A stretch of 64,000 nucleotides of DNA from Falsiroseomonas bella. Its GTDB lineage: Bacteria; Pseudomonadota; Alphaproteobacteria; Acetobacterales; Acetobacteraceae. Below are positions 1-8,728 of this stretch, one piece after another; position 1 is the first letter of the stretch; the number at the start of each line of letters is the position of its first letter. The notes under the pieces are model-generated. The model did no database searches, was not told where the DNA came from, and saw only the letters and a program-made list of their open reading frames with translations. A program made the position numbers and the translations under genes. The stretch is from contig NZ_QGNA01000003.1 of the NCBI RefSeq assembly GCF_003173615.1, positions 682,001-746,000 on the forward strand. Reading direction: 5' to 3'.

Positions 1-1
1 G

Positions 2-619
2 CCGGTCGCGATCGCCTGCGTCACCTCCGCGCTATTCGACTACCTGCCGCCGCTGGTCCGCGCGCTGCAGGCGGCGCGCCCGGACGCGGCGGTCTCGGTG
101 CGGGAGCTCGACACGACCGATGCGGTGGAGGCGCTGCGGCGCGGCGAGGTCGACCTCGCCTTGCTGCGGCTGGATCGTGACCGCCCGCCGGTGAAGCTGC
201 GCGCCCTCGGCCGCGACGTGCTGGCGGCCGCACTGCCGAGCGGCCATCCGCTGGCCGAGAGCAGCGCGCCGCTGCCGCTCGGCCAGCTTGCCGACGAGCC
301 GATGCTGGTGCTGCCCCGCGGCATCAGCCCCGCCTATTCGGATGCGATGGTCACCGCTTGCCGCGAGGCCGGCTTCACGCCGCGCGTCGTGCGGGAGGTG
401 GGCAGCGCGATGGCGCAGCTCGGCTTCGTCGCAGCCGGGCTCGGCATCGCGCTGGTCAGCGCGGGCATGGCGCGGCTGCGCCCGCCGGGCGTGGCGTTCC
501 GCGAGCTGGAAGGACCGATCCATGCTGTGGGCGTGGCGCTGGCCTGGAATGCCGAGCGCGAGAGCGAGGCGACGCGCCTGGCGCTCGATTTCGCGGAGAT
601 GCTCTTTCCGGGCGGGTGA
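2..619 (+). CDS. LysR-family transcriptional regulator, C-terminal part (cut by window edge)
   Basis: Only the last 205 codons are present; the gene starts before the window, so the DNA-binding helix-turn-helix is not visible. The frame is open from base 2 and reads as the effector-binding domain of LysR regulators: a VDLALLRL strand about 50 residues in, and the segment LGIALVSAGMARL about two thirds through, typical of the second lobe. Proteins of this type bind a small metabolite and control a neighbouring, often divergent, gene. Its target cannot be told here. The next gene is co-directional after 64 bases. Family assignment is firm; specificity is unknown. Confidence 0.85.
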   Translation, partial: PVAIACVTSALFDYLPPLVRALQAARPDAAVSVRELDTTDAVEALRRGEVDLALLRLDRDRPPVKLRALGRDVLAAALPSGHPLAESSAPLPLGQLADEPMLVLPRGISPAYSDAMVTACREAGFTPRVVREVGSAMAQLGFVAAGLGIALVSAGMARLRPPGVAFRELEGPIHAVGVALAWNAERESEATRLALDFAEMLFPGG

Positions 620-683
620 GTCTTTCCGAGACGTTGCCGATCTGCTACGAAATCGTAACCCCAATCAGCCCGCGAGATAGAGT

Positions 684-3600
684 GTGAGCGTGCGCGACCC
701 GCTCTGGTCCGTGCTGAACGCGACCAGTCTGCGCCTCAGCCTCGCCTGGCAGAGCCAGGACGGCGTGATCGCCTTGCAGCCCGACACCGAGATCGGGATC
801 GGCGACCGTTCCGCGCTGCTGTTCCAGGCGATCGACGCCACCGAGACGCGCGACATCCTCGGCGTCGATCTGACGGCGGGCAATCTCTACTATTTCTGGG
901 TCGCGGCGGCGTGGCAGCCGGTCATCGAGATCTTCGACGCCGAGGGCTACCGCCTCCTCTCGCTCGACGGCGACGACATCGGCTTCCCGGACCTCGTCGG
1001 CGAGGACTCGATCCTGTTCTTCGCGCCCGAGGTCAGCGGGCGCCATCACCTGCGCATCGGCTTCGTCGATCCGGCCCGGAAGGGCGACTACGTGGTCGAG
1101 GCCTGGGAGGATGTCGGCGCCAACTTCGTCAATGACCTCGAACCGGTGGTCAGCCAGGTCTCGATCGAGGCGACGGATGCGGTGAAGCGGGAAGGCGCGG
1201 CCGGCACCGCCACCACCTTCACCTTCACCCTCCGCCGCACCGGCGACCTCTCCACCCAGCAGGATGTGCTGTGGTTCGCCGCCGCCGCAGGGACCAGCCC
1301 GGCCGCGCGCTCCGACTTCGTGGACCCGGATTCGCTCGCCGAGCGCGTCACCTTCGCGCCGGGCGAGAGCGTGAAGACCATCGCGATCCAGGTCGCCGGC
1401 GACGACCTCGTCGAGGCGGACGAGACCTTCGAGGTCCGGCTCGCCTTCCCTTCCGCGGGGCTCGGCGTCGGCCAGGGCGTGGCGGTTGGCCGCATCCTCA
1501 CCGACGAGATGGCGATCGCCTTCTCTCCGGCGAGCCTCGCGATCGCGGAGGGCCAGTCCGGCGCCACACCCGTGACGGTGACCGTGACGCGCAGCGGCGA
1601 CCTTGCCGCCTGGAGCGGCTTCTGGACCGTGGAGGGTCATGGCGACCGCCCGGTGGACGCCGCGGATTTCGTGGGCGGTTCGCTGCCGCTCGGCGTCCTC
1701 TCCTTCGCGGCGGGGCAGGTCACGGCGGAGATCAGCTTCTCCATCCAGGGCGACCTGACGCCGGAATTCGACGAGGGCTTCCTGCTGCGCGTGGCCGAGC
1801 CTCCGTCCGGAACAGCCTTCGGTCGCACCGAGCGCCGCGTCTTCACCACCACCGGCACCGTGCTCGACGACGACAGCCGGATCGGCATCACGCGCATCAG
1901 CCCCTCGACCCCGGAGGGCACCGGCGAGGGCTGGCTGCAGGCCTTCTTCGTTCATCGCGTCGCGCCGGCGGGCTCGACGCACAGCGTGGCTTGGCGGGTG
2001 GAGGGCCTCGGCAGCACGCCGGCGACGGGCGCCGATTTCGCGGGCGGCGTGCTGCCCTCCGGCATCCTGACCTTCGCGCCGGGCGAGACGGTGAAGACCA
2101 TCGAGTTCCGCCTGGCCGGCGACAGCCTCGTGGAGCCGCTCGAGGAATTCCTGGTCCGCCTCAGCGATCCCTCGCCCGGCATCACGCTCGATGCCGCCTC
2201 GGTGGCTGCCGCGATCCTGGACGATGACGGCGCGGTGCGGGTGGAGGCGCTGGCCGACCAGATGGAGGAAGGCTCCGGCCCGGCGAGCGCGCTGCGCTTC
2301 CGGGTCAGCCGCACCGACACCGCGGACACCCAGACGGTGGATTGGGCGATCCTCGGCGGCGGCGCCAACCCGGTGGACGATGCCGATTTCGTGGGCGGCG
2401 TGCTGCCGTCCGGACGGATCACCTTCGCGCCCGGAGAGGCGGTGCGGCTGGTCTCGGTCCTGCTCGCCGGCGATTCCGTGCTGGAGGCGGCCGAGACGGC
2501 CCAGATCGCGCTTTCCGCCCCCTTCGGCGGCGTGCGCTTCGCGACGACCACGGCGGAGACGACGATCCTCGACGACGACGCCGAGGTGCTGTTCGGCCGC
2601 GACGGCATCGCAGGAAACGAGGGCGATGCCGGAACCACGGGCATCCTCGTCCGCCTCGAACGTCATGGGCATCTGGACCGGGAGGTCGCGATCCCTTGGA
2701 CGGTGACGCCGGCCGGGCCGAACGGGCAGCGCGCGGAGGCGAACGACTTCGCGGGCGGTGTGCTGCCCTCCGGCACGGCGCTTTTCGCGCCCGGCGCGAC
2801 GAGCACGAGCTTCACGATCCCCGTCGCCGGCGACACGCTGCCGGAGGCAACGGAATGGTTCAACGTCACGCTCGGCCGGGTGCACGGCATCGTGCTGCCC
2901 GAGCGCGCGCAGACCGGCTTGATCTACAATGACGAGCCCCGCATCGCGATGGCCTACAGTCCGACCCATGTGCGGGAGGGCGACGGGGGCACCACCGCCA
3001 TCGACTTCGTCATCCGGCGCAGCGACGATCTCTCCGGAACCGACAGCGTCGGCTGGCGCGTGACCAGCGGCGTGTCCGGCGTGGAGGCGAAGGCCTCGGC
3101 GCGGGATTTTGCCGGCGGCGTCTTCCCCTCCGGCCAGGTCACCTTCGCGCCGGGCGAAGCCGAGAAGGTCGTGACCGTCCGGGTTGTCGGCGACCGGCTT
3201 GTGGAGCCGGACCTGGAGTATTTCGCCTTCGAGCTCCACACGCCCTCCGCCGGCGTCTCGCTCGGCCTCGCCCAGGCCAGCGGGGCGATCATCAACGACG
3301 ATGCGCTGGTGACCGTGACCCCTGCCCAGCCGCGCATCGCCGAGGGCACGGGCCTGGCGACGCCGATCAGCTTCACCGCGACGCGCAGCGGCGACATCTC
3401 CGTCGCGCATTCGCTCGCCTGGTCGGTGCGGCCCGCCGGCACAAGCCCGGTGGACGCGCAGGATTTCGTCGGCCGCGCCCTGCCATCCGGCCGCCTCGAC
3501 TTCGCCCCTGGCGAGACGGTGCGGACCATCGCCTTCAGTGTCGTCGGCGACCGGCTCTTCGAGACCGACGAGACCTTCGCGCTGCGGCTGACGCCAACCT

Positions 3601-4388
3601 CCCCGGGATTGAGCGTCGCCGCCGCGACTCTGCAGGGCACGATCCTCAACGACGACACGCGGGTCTCCGTCGCGATCGATGCGGCCGTGCAGGCCGAGGG
3701 GCAGCCTGGCGGCACAACGCCCTTCACCTTCACCCTGACGCGCAGCGGCCCGCTCGACCTGGCGCAGAGCGTCGGCTGGTCCGTGGCGCCGACGGGGACC
3801 AGCCGCGCGGTCGCCAGCGACTTCCTGGGCGGAGTCCTGCCCTCCGGCACGGTCGCCTTCGCGGCCGGCGAGGCTGAGAAGACTGTCACGCTGCGCGTGC
3901 TGGGCGATGCGCTGATCGAGCCGGACGAATCCTTCGTGCTGCGCCTGCACAGCCCGACGGAGAGCCTGCAACTCGGCACCGCGACCGCCACGGCCACCAT
4001 CCGCAACGACGACGCCTCCATCACCGCGGCCATCGCCGCGCCGGCGCTGCCGGAAGGCGGGCCGGGCGCCGGCGCGGTCTTCACGGTGGCGCTGACCCGC
4101 AGCGGCGATCTGTCGGTCACCCATGACCTCGCCTGGTCGGTCGCGCCGACCGGCGCCGCCCGCGCGACCCAGCGGGACTTTGCCGGCAACGTCCTGCCCG
4201 GCGGCAGCCTGAGTTTCGCTCCGGGCGTCACCACGCAGGACCTGACGATCGCCGTGCAGGGCGACCTGCTGCCCGAGCCCGAGGAGACCTTCGTGCTGCG
4301 TCTCTCCTCGCCCTCGGCCGGCGTCGCCGTCGCGACCCCGAGCCTGCTCGGCACCATCCTGAACGACGACGGGGTGTGGCCGGGCTGA
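684..4388 (+). CDS. Large Calx-beta repeat protein with N-terminal PPC-like domain
   Basis: This 1234-residue protein begins at GTG. Residues about 30-150 resemble the pre-peptidase C-terminal (PPC) beta domain often found beside calcium-binding modules in secreted proteins. The rest is nine tandem Calx-beta-like units of about 118 residues. Each unit carries an EG near its start, a DF(A/V)GG loop, the strand L(P)SG-x-(L/I/V)-x-FAPGE, a GD-x-L-x-E-x-(D/E)E calcium-type acidic turn and an (L/N)(D/N)DD linker. Calx-beta domains bind calcium and are common in adhesins and surface proteins. No Sec signal peptide and no C-terminal RTX nonapeptides are seen; a type I-secreted surface protein is possible but not shown. 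It ends 15 bases from the convergent phosphonopyruvate hydrolase-like gene. Confidence 0.85.
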   Translation: MSVRDPLWSVLNATSLRLSLAWQSQDGVIALQPDTEIGIGDRSALLFQAIDATETRDILGVDLTAGNLYYFWVAAAWQPVIEIFDAEGYRLLSLDGDDIGFPDLVGEDSILFFAPEVSGRHHLRIGFVDPARKGDYVVEAWEDVGANFVNDLEPVVSQVSIEATDAVKREGAAGTATTFTFTLRRTGDLSTQQDVLWFAAAAGTSPAARSDFVDPDSLAERVTFAPGESVKTIAIQVAGDDLVEADETFEVRLAFPSAGLGVGQGVAVGRILTDEMAIAFSPASLAIAEGQSGATPVTVTVTRSGDLAAWSGFWTVEGHGDRPVDAADFVGGSLPLGVLSFAAGQVTAEISFSIQGDLTPEFDEGFLLRVAEPPSGTAFGRTERRVFTTTGTVLDDDSRIGITRISPSTPEGTGEGWLQAFFVHRVAPAGSTHSVAWRVEGLGSTPATGADFAGGVLPSGILTFAPGETVKTIEFRLAGDSLVEPLEEFLVRLSDPSPGITLDAASVAAAILDDDGAVRVEALADQMEEGSGPASALRFRVSRTDTADTQTVDWAILGGGANPVDDADFVGGVLPSGRITFAPGEAVRLVSVLLAGDSVLEAAETAQIALSAPFGGVRFATTTAETTILDDDAEVLFGRDGIAGNEGDAGTTGILVRLERHGHLDREVAIPWTVTPAGPNGQRAEANDFAGGVLPSGTALFAPGATSTSFTIPVAGDTLPEATEWFNVTLGRVHGIVLPERAQTGLIYNDEPRIAMAYSPTHVREGDGGTTAIDFVIRRSDDLSGTDSVGWRVTSGVSGVEAKASARDFAGGVFPSGQVTFAPGEAEKVVTVRVVGDRLVEPDLEYFAFELHTPSAGVSLGLAQASGAIINDDALVTVTPAQPRIAEGTGLATPISFTATRSGDISVAHSLAWSVRPAGTSPVDAQDFVGRALPSGRLDFAPGETVRTIAFSVVGDRLFETDETFALRLTPTSPGLSVAAATLQGTILNDDTRVSVAIDAAVQAEGQPGGTTPFTFTLTRSGPLDLAQSVGWSVAPTGTSRAVASDFLGGVLPSGTVAFAAGEAEKTVTLRVLGDALIEPDESFVLRLHSPTESLQLGTATATATIRNDDASITAAIAAPALPEGGPGAGAVFTVALTRSGDLSVTHDLAWSVAPTGAARATQRDFAGNVLPGGSLSFAPGVTTQDLTIAVQGDLLPEPEETFVLRLSSPSAGVAVATPSLLGTILNDDGVWPG
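1152..4373 (+). repeat. Nine tandem Calx-beta coding units, about 355 bp each
   Basis: Boundaries read from the (D/N)DD linkers fall near 1510, 1875, 2227, 2580, 2934, 3300, 3654 and 4010, with the last unit ending near 4373. Units are diverged at the DNA level but keep the same order of motifs, so they are old duplications rather than recent identical copies. Units 7, 8 and 9 share the most similar cores (AWSVRP/GWSVAP/AWSVAP followed by TG(T/A)). Confidence 0.8.
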
Positions 4389-4403
4389 GCCGCGCGGCCG
4401 CGC

Positions 4404-5267
4404 TCAGCGCAGGAAGCGCGCCTCGATCGCCCGCATCCGGTCGTCGCCCTGCAGGGCGAACACGTCGGCCACGCTGGCGATGCGTCCCTCCACACCCGCG
4501 ATGCCGCCTTCGGCCAGGATGCGGGCGAAGGTCTCGCGCATCGCGCCGACCGCGGCGCGGATGGCGTGGTTGCCGCAGATGATCAGCCCGACCTTGCCCA
4601 GCGCCGCCACCTCCGCGAAGGAGAGCTGCGGGTAGGAAGTCGGCACCAGCACCAGCGGCACGCGCCCCGTCCAGGCGCGGCAGAAGGCGAGGATCTCGTC
4701 GGGCGTCTTCTGCTTGGAATGGATCAGCACCGCATCCGCCCCGGCCTCGGCATAGGCCTCGCCGCGTCGCAGCGCCTCCGCCTGGCCGAGGCCGGCGATC
4801 AACGCCTCCGTCCGCGCGATCACCAGCGGGCCGTCCGGCACGCGCGCCGCTGCGATCTTGCCCTGGAACTCCTCGACGCGGACCAGCTCCTGCCGCCCGC
4901 CGGGGCGCAGGCTGGAATCCTTGGGGAAGGTCTTGTCCTCCATCACCACCGCCGCGACGCCGGCCGCGGCGTAGCGCGGCACGAGGTAGGCGACCGAGAC
5001 GGCGTTGCCGCCGCCGGTGTCGATGTCGGCCACCACCGGCGCATCCTGCACCTCGATCATGGCGCGCATCGCGGCCAGGTGCGTCTCCCAGGAGAGGATC
5101 GAGGCATCCGGCACCGCATGCGCGGCCGAGAGCTCGAAGCCGCTGCCCCAGATCGCGTCGAACCCCGCCTCGGCCGCCAGCTTCGCGGAGAGCGGGTTGT
5201 GCGCGGACATCGCGATGGCCGGGCGATCGGGCGTGAGGCGGGCGCGGAGGCGGGCGGCGGCGTTCAT
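4404..5267 (-). CDS. pphA: Phosphonopyruvate hydrolase-like enzyme of the PEP mutase/isocitrate lyase superfamily
   Basis: The 287-residue product matches the family of phosphonopyruvate hydrolase, which cleaves the C-P bond of 3-phosphonopyruvate to pyruvate and phosphate. Visible features are GSGFELSAAHAVPD (Asp54, the PEP-mutase nucleophile position), ADIDTGGGNAV (Asp81 and Asp83, Mg2+ site) and the gating loop EDKTFPKDSSL at 110-120. PEP mutases have Asn in this loop and the Variovorax hydrolase, as I recall it, has Thr; here the position is Ser118. The stretch GRQELVRVEEFQGKIAA also resembles the hydrolase. The ATG at 5267 is chosen because the fold begins just after it; a longer reading would add 19 unlikely residues. 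No other phosphonate gene lies nearby. PEP mutase or oxaloacetate hydrolase activity is less likely. Confidence 0.8.
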   Translation of the reverse strand: MNAAARLRARLTPDRPAIAMSAHNPLSAKLAAEAGFDAIWGSGFELSAAHAVPDASILSWETHLAAMRAMIEVQDAPVVADIDTGGGNAVSVAYLVPRYAAAGVAAVVMEDKTFPKDSSLRPGGRQELVRVEEFQGKIAAARVPDGPLVIARTEALIAGLGQAEALRRGEAYAEAGADAVLIHSKQKTPDEILAFCRAWTGRVPLVLVPTSYPQLSFAEVAALGKVGLIICGNHAIRAAVGAMRETFARILAEGGIAGVEGRIASVADVFALQGDDRMRAIEARFLR

Positions 5268-5377
5268 GCGGCGATGCTCGCGCCGCGCGGGGTCGGCAGC
5301 AAGACGACGGCGGGAAGGTTCCACGCGCGGCGCCCTGGGGCTAGCCTGCCGCCGACCAACGCCACCGAGAGGCCCGC

Positions 5378-6766
5378 ATGACCGACGCCGCCCCCTTCGA
5401 CCTCGTCGTCACCGGCGACGTGGTGCTGTCTGACCGCGTGATCCAGGGCGGCTATGTCGCGGTGCGGGGCGAGACCATCGCGGCGATCGGCGCCGGCGCG
5501 CCGCCGCCGGCGAAGCGCCTGGCCGATTTCTCCGGCAAGGTGATCATGCCGGGCCTGGTGGACGGGCACATGCACACCTCGTCCAGCACCGGATGGCCGG
5601 GGATCGAGGGCGCGACCATGTCGGCCGCGGCCGGCGGCGTCACCACGGTCTGCGACATGCCCTATGACGTGCCCAACCCGGTGACGACGGCGGCAATCTT
5701 CGCCGACAAGGTCGAGCATGTGCACCGCCTGTCGCATGTGGACATGGCGCTCTACGGCACGATCAAGAAATCCGGCGGGCTCGAGGACATCGCCGCCATC
5801 GCGGAGGCCGGGGCGAGCGCCTTCAAGGTCTCCACCTATGAATACGACGCGCACCGCTTCCCGCGCATCGACCACCCGACCATGCTCTCGGCCTTCGCGG
5901 AGATCGCCAAGACCGGGCTGATGGTCGCGGTCCACAACGAGGACCAGGAGCTGGTGGTGAAGCTGACCGAGGCCGCCAAGGCCGCGGGCAACACCTCCCC
6001 CATCTGGCACTGCCGCACCCGCCCGCCGATCACCGAGACGATGGCCGACCTCGAGATCTTCGAGATGGCGCTGGAGACGGGCGCGCATGTCCACATCGCG
6101 CATTCCTCCCTGGCGCGCGGCTTCGAGCTGGCGCGGATCTACCGCGGCCAGGGTGCGAAGACCTCGGGCGAGGCCTGCATCCAGTACCTGTGCATGACGG
6201 AGGAGGACATCGTCCGCCTGCAGGGCTTCGGGAAGTGCAACCCGCCCTTCCGAACCGCGGCCGAGGTGGAGCGGATGTGGGGCGCGGTGCGGGAGGGGAT
6301 CGTCTCCTACGTCTCGACCGACCATGCCCCCTGGCCGAAGCCGAAGAAGGAGTATCACGGCGACATCTTCGCCGTGGGCGCCGGGCTGACCGGCCTGCAG
6401 AGCTACGCGCCGCTGATGTACACCCTGCTGGCGGAGCGCGGCCTGCCGCCGACCGTCATGGCCCGCCTCTGCTCCGAGGAGCCGGCGCGCTACCATGGGC
6501 TCGACCCGAAGAAGGGCGGCATCCGCCTCGGCGCGGACGCCGATTTCTGCATCCTGGAGACGGGCGACTTCGTCTTCGACGAGCGCATCATCCAGGACCG
6601 CGAGGATGCGCGCTGGTCGCCCTATCACGGCCGCCCGATGAAGGCCCGCGTCGCCTCCGCCTGGCTGCGCGGCAGCGAGATCTGGGACGGCGCGGCGGTG
6701 AAGGCGAAGCCCGGCACCGGCCGCTTCGTGCCGCGGCAGCACAAGCGCTCCGCGCTTGAGTCATGA
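5378..6766 (+). CDS. Dihydropyrimidinase/D-hydantoinase/allantoinase-family cyclic amidohydrolase
   Basis: The 462-residue protein is a binuclear metal amidohydrolase that should open a cyclic amide (hydantoin, dihydropyrimidine or allantoin) to an N-carbamoyl product. The metal ligands are all present: His64 and His66 in DGHMHT, Lys150 in AFKVSTYEY (the carbamylated lysine position), His186 in VAVHNED, His242 in HIAHSS and Asp315 in STDHAPW. It is divergent from the phosphonopyruvate hydrolase-like gene across 110 bases and lies upstream of an AhpD-like protein and two D-carbamoylase genes. Those enzymes would act on its product, which favours a hydantoin or pyrimidine role over allantoin. 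The exact substrate is not decided by sequence. Confidence 0.85.
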   Translation: MTDAAPFDLVVTGDVVLSDRVIQGGYVAVRGETIAAIGAGAPPPAKRLADFSGKVIMPGLVDGHMHTSSSTGWPGIEGATMSAAAGGVTTVCDMPYDVPNPVTTAAIFADKVEHVHRLSHVDMALYGTIKKSGGLEDIAAIAEAGASAFKVSTYEYDAHRFPRIDHPTMLSAFAEIAKTGLMVAVHNEDQELVVKLTEAAKAAGNTSPIWHCRTRPPITETMADLEIFEMALETGAHVHIAHSSLARGFELARIYRGQGAKTSGEACIQYLCMTEEDIVRLQGFGKCNPPFRTAAEVERMWGAVREGIVSYVSTDHAPWPKPKKEYHGDIFAVGAGLTGLQSYAPLMYTLLAERGLPPTVMARLCSEEPARYHGLDPKKGGIRLGADADFCILETGDFVFDERIIQDREDARWSPYHGRPMKARVASAWLRGSEIWDGAAVKAKPGTGRFVPRQHKRSALES

Positions 6767-6787
6767 TGGCGCCCTCAAGCGCCGGGC

Positions 6788-6863
6788 GCCGCCTCCGGCG
6801 GCTTGGCTCGCGGCACTTGCCGCGGCCGCCATTCGGCGGCTCGCCCCGCGCAGGACGCGGGGC
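6788..6863. other. Cluster of four consecutive GC-rich stem-loops between genes
   Basis: Four perfect inverted repeats follow each other: 6788-6802 (6-bp arms), 6809-6824 (6-7-bp arms), 6825-6840 (6-bp arms) and 6843-6863 (8-bp arms, GCCCCGCG with CGCGGGGC). They fill the gap between the cyclic amidohydrolase stop and the ribosome binding site AAAGGAG (6866-6872) of the next gene. They could form a terminator, an mRNA-protecting structure or a transcription pause; no U-run follows. Confidence 0.6.
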
Positions 6864-6880
6864 GCAAAGGAGCACCATCG

Positions 6881-7450
6881 ATGCCTGATCCGCGCATCCC
6901 GCCCCTGCCCCGCGCCGCCATGCCGGAGCGTTGGCGGAAGGTGGCGGAGACCGCAGACCAGGTGCGCGGCGAGGCCACGCTGATCGAGGTGCTGGCCCAG
7001 GCGCCGGAACTGCTGGGCTGGTACTATGACGGCTTCTACGCCGAGGTCTTCTTCAAGGGGCGCGTCGAGCGCCGGATCAAGGAGATCCTGCGTCTCAAGC
7101 TCTCCACCCTGCATGGCTGCGCCTTCTGCAACCGCGGCAACACGAAGTCCGCACTCGAGGCCGGCGTGACCGAGGCGCAGGTCGCGGCAATGTGGGAGAC
7201 CGACAGCCCCGCCTTCGACGCGAAGGAACGCGCGGTGCTGCGCCTGGCGGAGCAGATGGCGCTGCCCAACATGCGCGGCGAGGTCACGCCTGCGCTCGCC
7301 GCCGAACTCCGGCACTTCTTCTCGGAGGCCGAGATGGTGGAGCTGGCGATGGTGGCCGCGGTGCTGACGGGCATGGCGAAGATGCTCTTCGTCTTCGACC
7401 TGGTGAGCCGCGAGGCGACCTGCCCGATCGGGCCGCAGGCGGCGGGCTGA
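6881..7450 (+). CDS. AhpD-like/carboxymuconolactone decarboxylase-family protein
   Basis: The 189-residue protein has the all-helical AhpD fold signature. GCAFCNRGN at residues 79-87 supplies the CxxC pair (Cys80, Cys83), with a preceding ERRIKEILRLKLSTLHGC helix. In AhpD this pair gives peroxidase or disulfide reductase activity; many relatives have no proven function. The ATG at 6881 follows AAAGGAG at good spacing and is preferred to longer upstream readings. It lies between the cyclic amidohydrolase and the D-carbamoylase genes and is probably co-transcribed with them. Confidence 0.8.
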   Translation: MPDPRIPPLPRAAMPERWRKVAETADQVRGEATLIEVLAQAPELLGWYYDGFYAEVFFKGRVERRIKEILRLKLSTLHGCAFCNRGNTKSALEAGVTEAQVAAMWETDSPAFDAKERAVLRLAEQMALPNMRGEVTPALAAELRHFFSEAEMVELAMVAAVLTGMAKMLFVFDLVSREATCPIGPQAAG

Positions 7451-7481
7451 CGCGCCGGGCGGCCGGCGCTACACCCCCCGC

Positions 7482-7775
7482 ATGGCTTCCGAACGCCCGC
7501 AGCACCAGCGCTGGATCAAGCGCCCTCCGCGCCCCTCACGCGGCGGGCCGGAACGTGCACCCGCGCGGCAGAAGCCGGGCATGACGCAGTTCGTCCTTGC
7601 GATGCTGGTGGGCATCGGCACCGGGCTGCTTGGCGCGATGCTCGGACCGTCTCTGGCACCGAACACGCCGGGGATGGGCGGGCTGTTTGCCGGCGTCGGC
7701 CTCGCCGGCGGCTTCATCGCGGTGTGGCGCAGCATCGGCGGCACGCGCCAGGACATCAGGGACCTGTTTCGATGA
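7482..7775 (+). CDS. Small membrane protein of unknown function
   Basis: The 97-residue product has a basic, proline-rich N-terminus (about residues 1-33), one hydrophobic segment from about 35 to 55 and a second from about 66 to 82, then a short charged tail. It resembles small inner-membrane proteins seen only in related bacteria, and I do not recognise a family. Its stop overlaps the start of the following carbamoylase gene (ATGA at 7772-7775), which supports translational coupling and makes it a real gene. Confidence 0.65.
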   Translation: MASERPQHQRWIKRPPRPSRGGPERAPARQKPGMTQFVLAMLVGIGTGLLGAMLGPSLAPNTPGMGGLFAGVGLAGGFIAVWRSIGGTRQDIRDLFR

Positions 7776-8719
7776 CCCGCAAGCTGATCCTCGCCGGCGC
7801 CCAGATGGGCCCGATCCAGCGCGCCGACAGCCGCGCCGCGACGCTCGCGCGCATGATCGCGCTGCTGGAGCAGGCGGCGGTGCAGGGCGCGAAGCTGGTG
7901 GTCTTCCCGGAACTCGCCTTCACCACCTTCTTTCCGCGATGGCCGATGGAGCGGAACGATCCGGAACTGCTCGGCAGCTTCGAGACGGCGATGCCGAACC
8001 CGCAGGTGCAGAAGCTGTTCGACCGCGCGCGCGAACTCGGCGTCGGCTTCTATGTCGGCTATGCCGAGCTCACCCCCGACGGGCACCGCTTCAACAGTGC
8101 GATCACGGTCGGGCCGGACGGCGCGATCCTGTTCAAGTACCGCAAGGTCCACCTGCCCGGCAGCGACCATGTGAAGGCGGGCCAGAAGTACCAGCAGCTC
8201 GAGAAGATGTATTTCGAGTATGGCGACCTCGGCTTCCCCGTGGCGCGCGGGCCTGAGGCATGGGGCCGGCCGGTGCTCGGCATGCTGGTCTGCAACGACC
8301 GCCGCTGGCCGGAGGGCTGGCGCTGCCTCGGCCTGCAGGGCGTGGAGCTGGTGATGGTGGGCTACAACTCCGCCGCCTACGACCCGAATGGCGGCGAGAG
8401 CGAGAGCGCGGAGCTGCGCACCTTCCACTCCACGCTCGCGGCGCAGTCCAACGCCTACATGAACGCGACCTGGGCCTGCGCGGTCGCGAAGGCGGGCAAC
8501 GAGGACGGCGCGGGGCTGATCGGCGGGTCCTGCATCGTGGACCCGAACGGCGTGGTGGTGGCACAGGCAAATACGCTCGGCGACGAGCTGATCCTTGCCG
8601 AGGTGGATTTCGACGCCTGCCGGCAGGGCAAGGAAAAAATGTTCAACTTTGCCCAGCACCGCCGGCCGCAGCATTATCGGCGCATCGTGGAGCAGGTGGG
8701 CGCAACGCCGCCGGCGTGA
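7772..8719 (+). CDS. N-carbamoyl-D-amino-acid hydrolase (D-carbamoylase), nitrilase superfamily, copy 1
   Basis: The 315-residue enzyme carries the nitrilase triad in D-carbamoylase context: Glu47 in VVFPELAFTTFFPRW, Lys125 in YRKVHLPG and Cys174 in LVCNDRRWPE. The CNDRRWPE motif is characteristic of enzymes that hydrolyse N-carbamoyl-D-amino acids to the D-amino acid, CO2 and ammonia. Length is normal for the family (about 304-320). It overlaps the preceding small membrane gene by ATGA and would use the product of the upstream cyclic amidohydrolase. A second paralogue lies at 10537. Confidence 0.88.
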   Translation: MTRKLILAGAQMGPIQRADSRAATLARMIALLEQAAVQGAKLVVFPELAFTTFFPRWPMERNDPELLGSFETAMPNPQVQKLFDRARELGVGFYVGYAELTPDGHRFNSAITVGPDGAILFKYRKVHLPGSDHVKAGQKYQQLEKMYFEYGDLGFPVARGPEAWGRPVLGMLVCNDRRWPEGWRCLGLQGVELVMVGYNSAAYDPNGGESESAELRTFHSTLAAQSNAYMNATWACAVAKAGNEDGAGLIGGSCIVDPNGVVVAQANTLGDELILAEVDFDACRQGKEKMFNFAQHRRPQHYRRIVEQVGATPPA

Positions 8720-8728
8720 TCGCCCGCC

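Noticed and set aside
645-4124. 1159-codon open frame on the minus strand opposite the Calx-beta gene
   Set aside because: It is the antisense shadow of a repeat gene in GC-rich DNA. Its translation is low-complexity, rich in Arg/Ala/Gly/Asp/His, and matches no family, while the plus strand encodes clean repeat domains.
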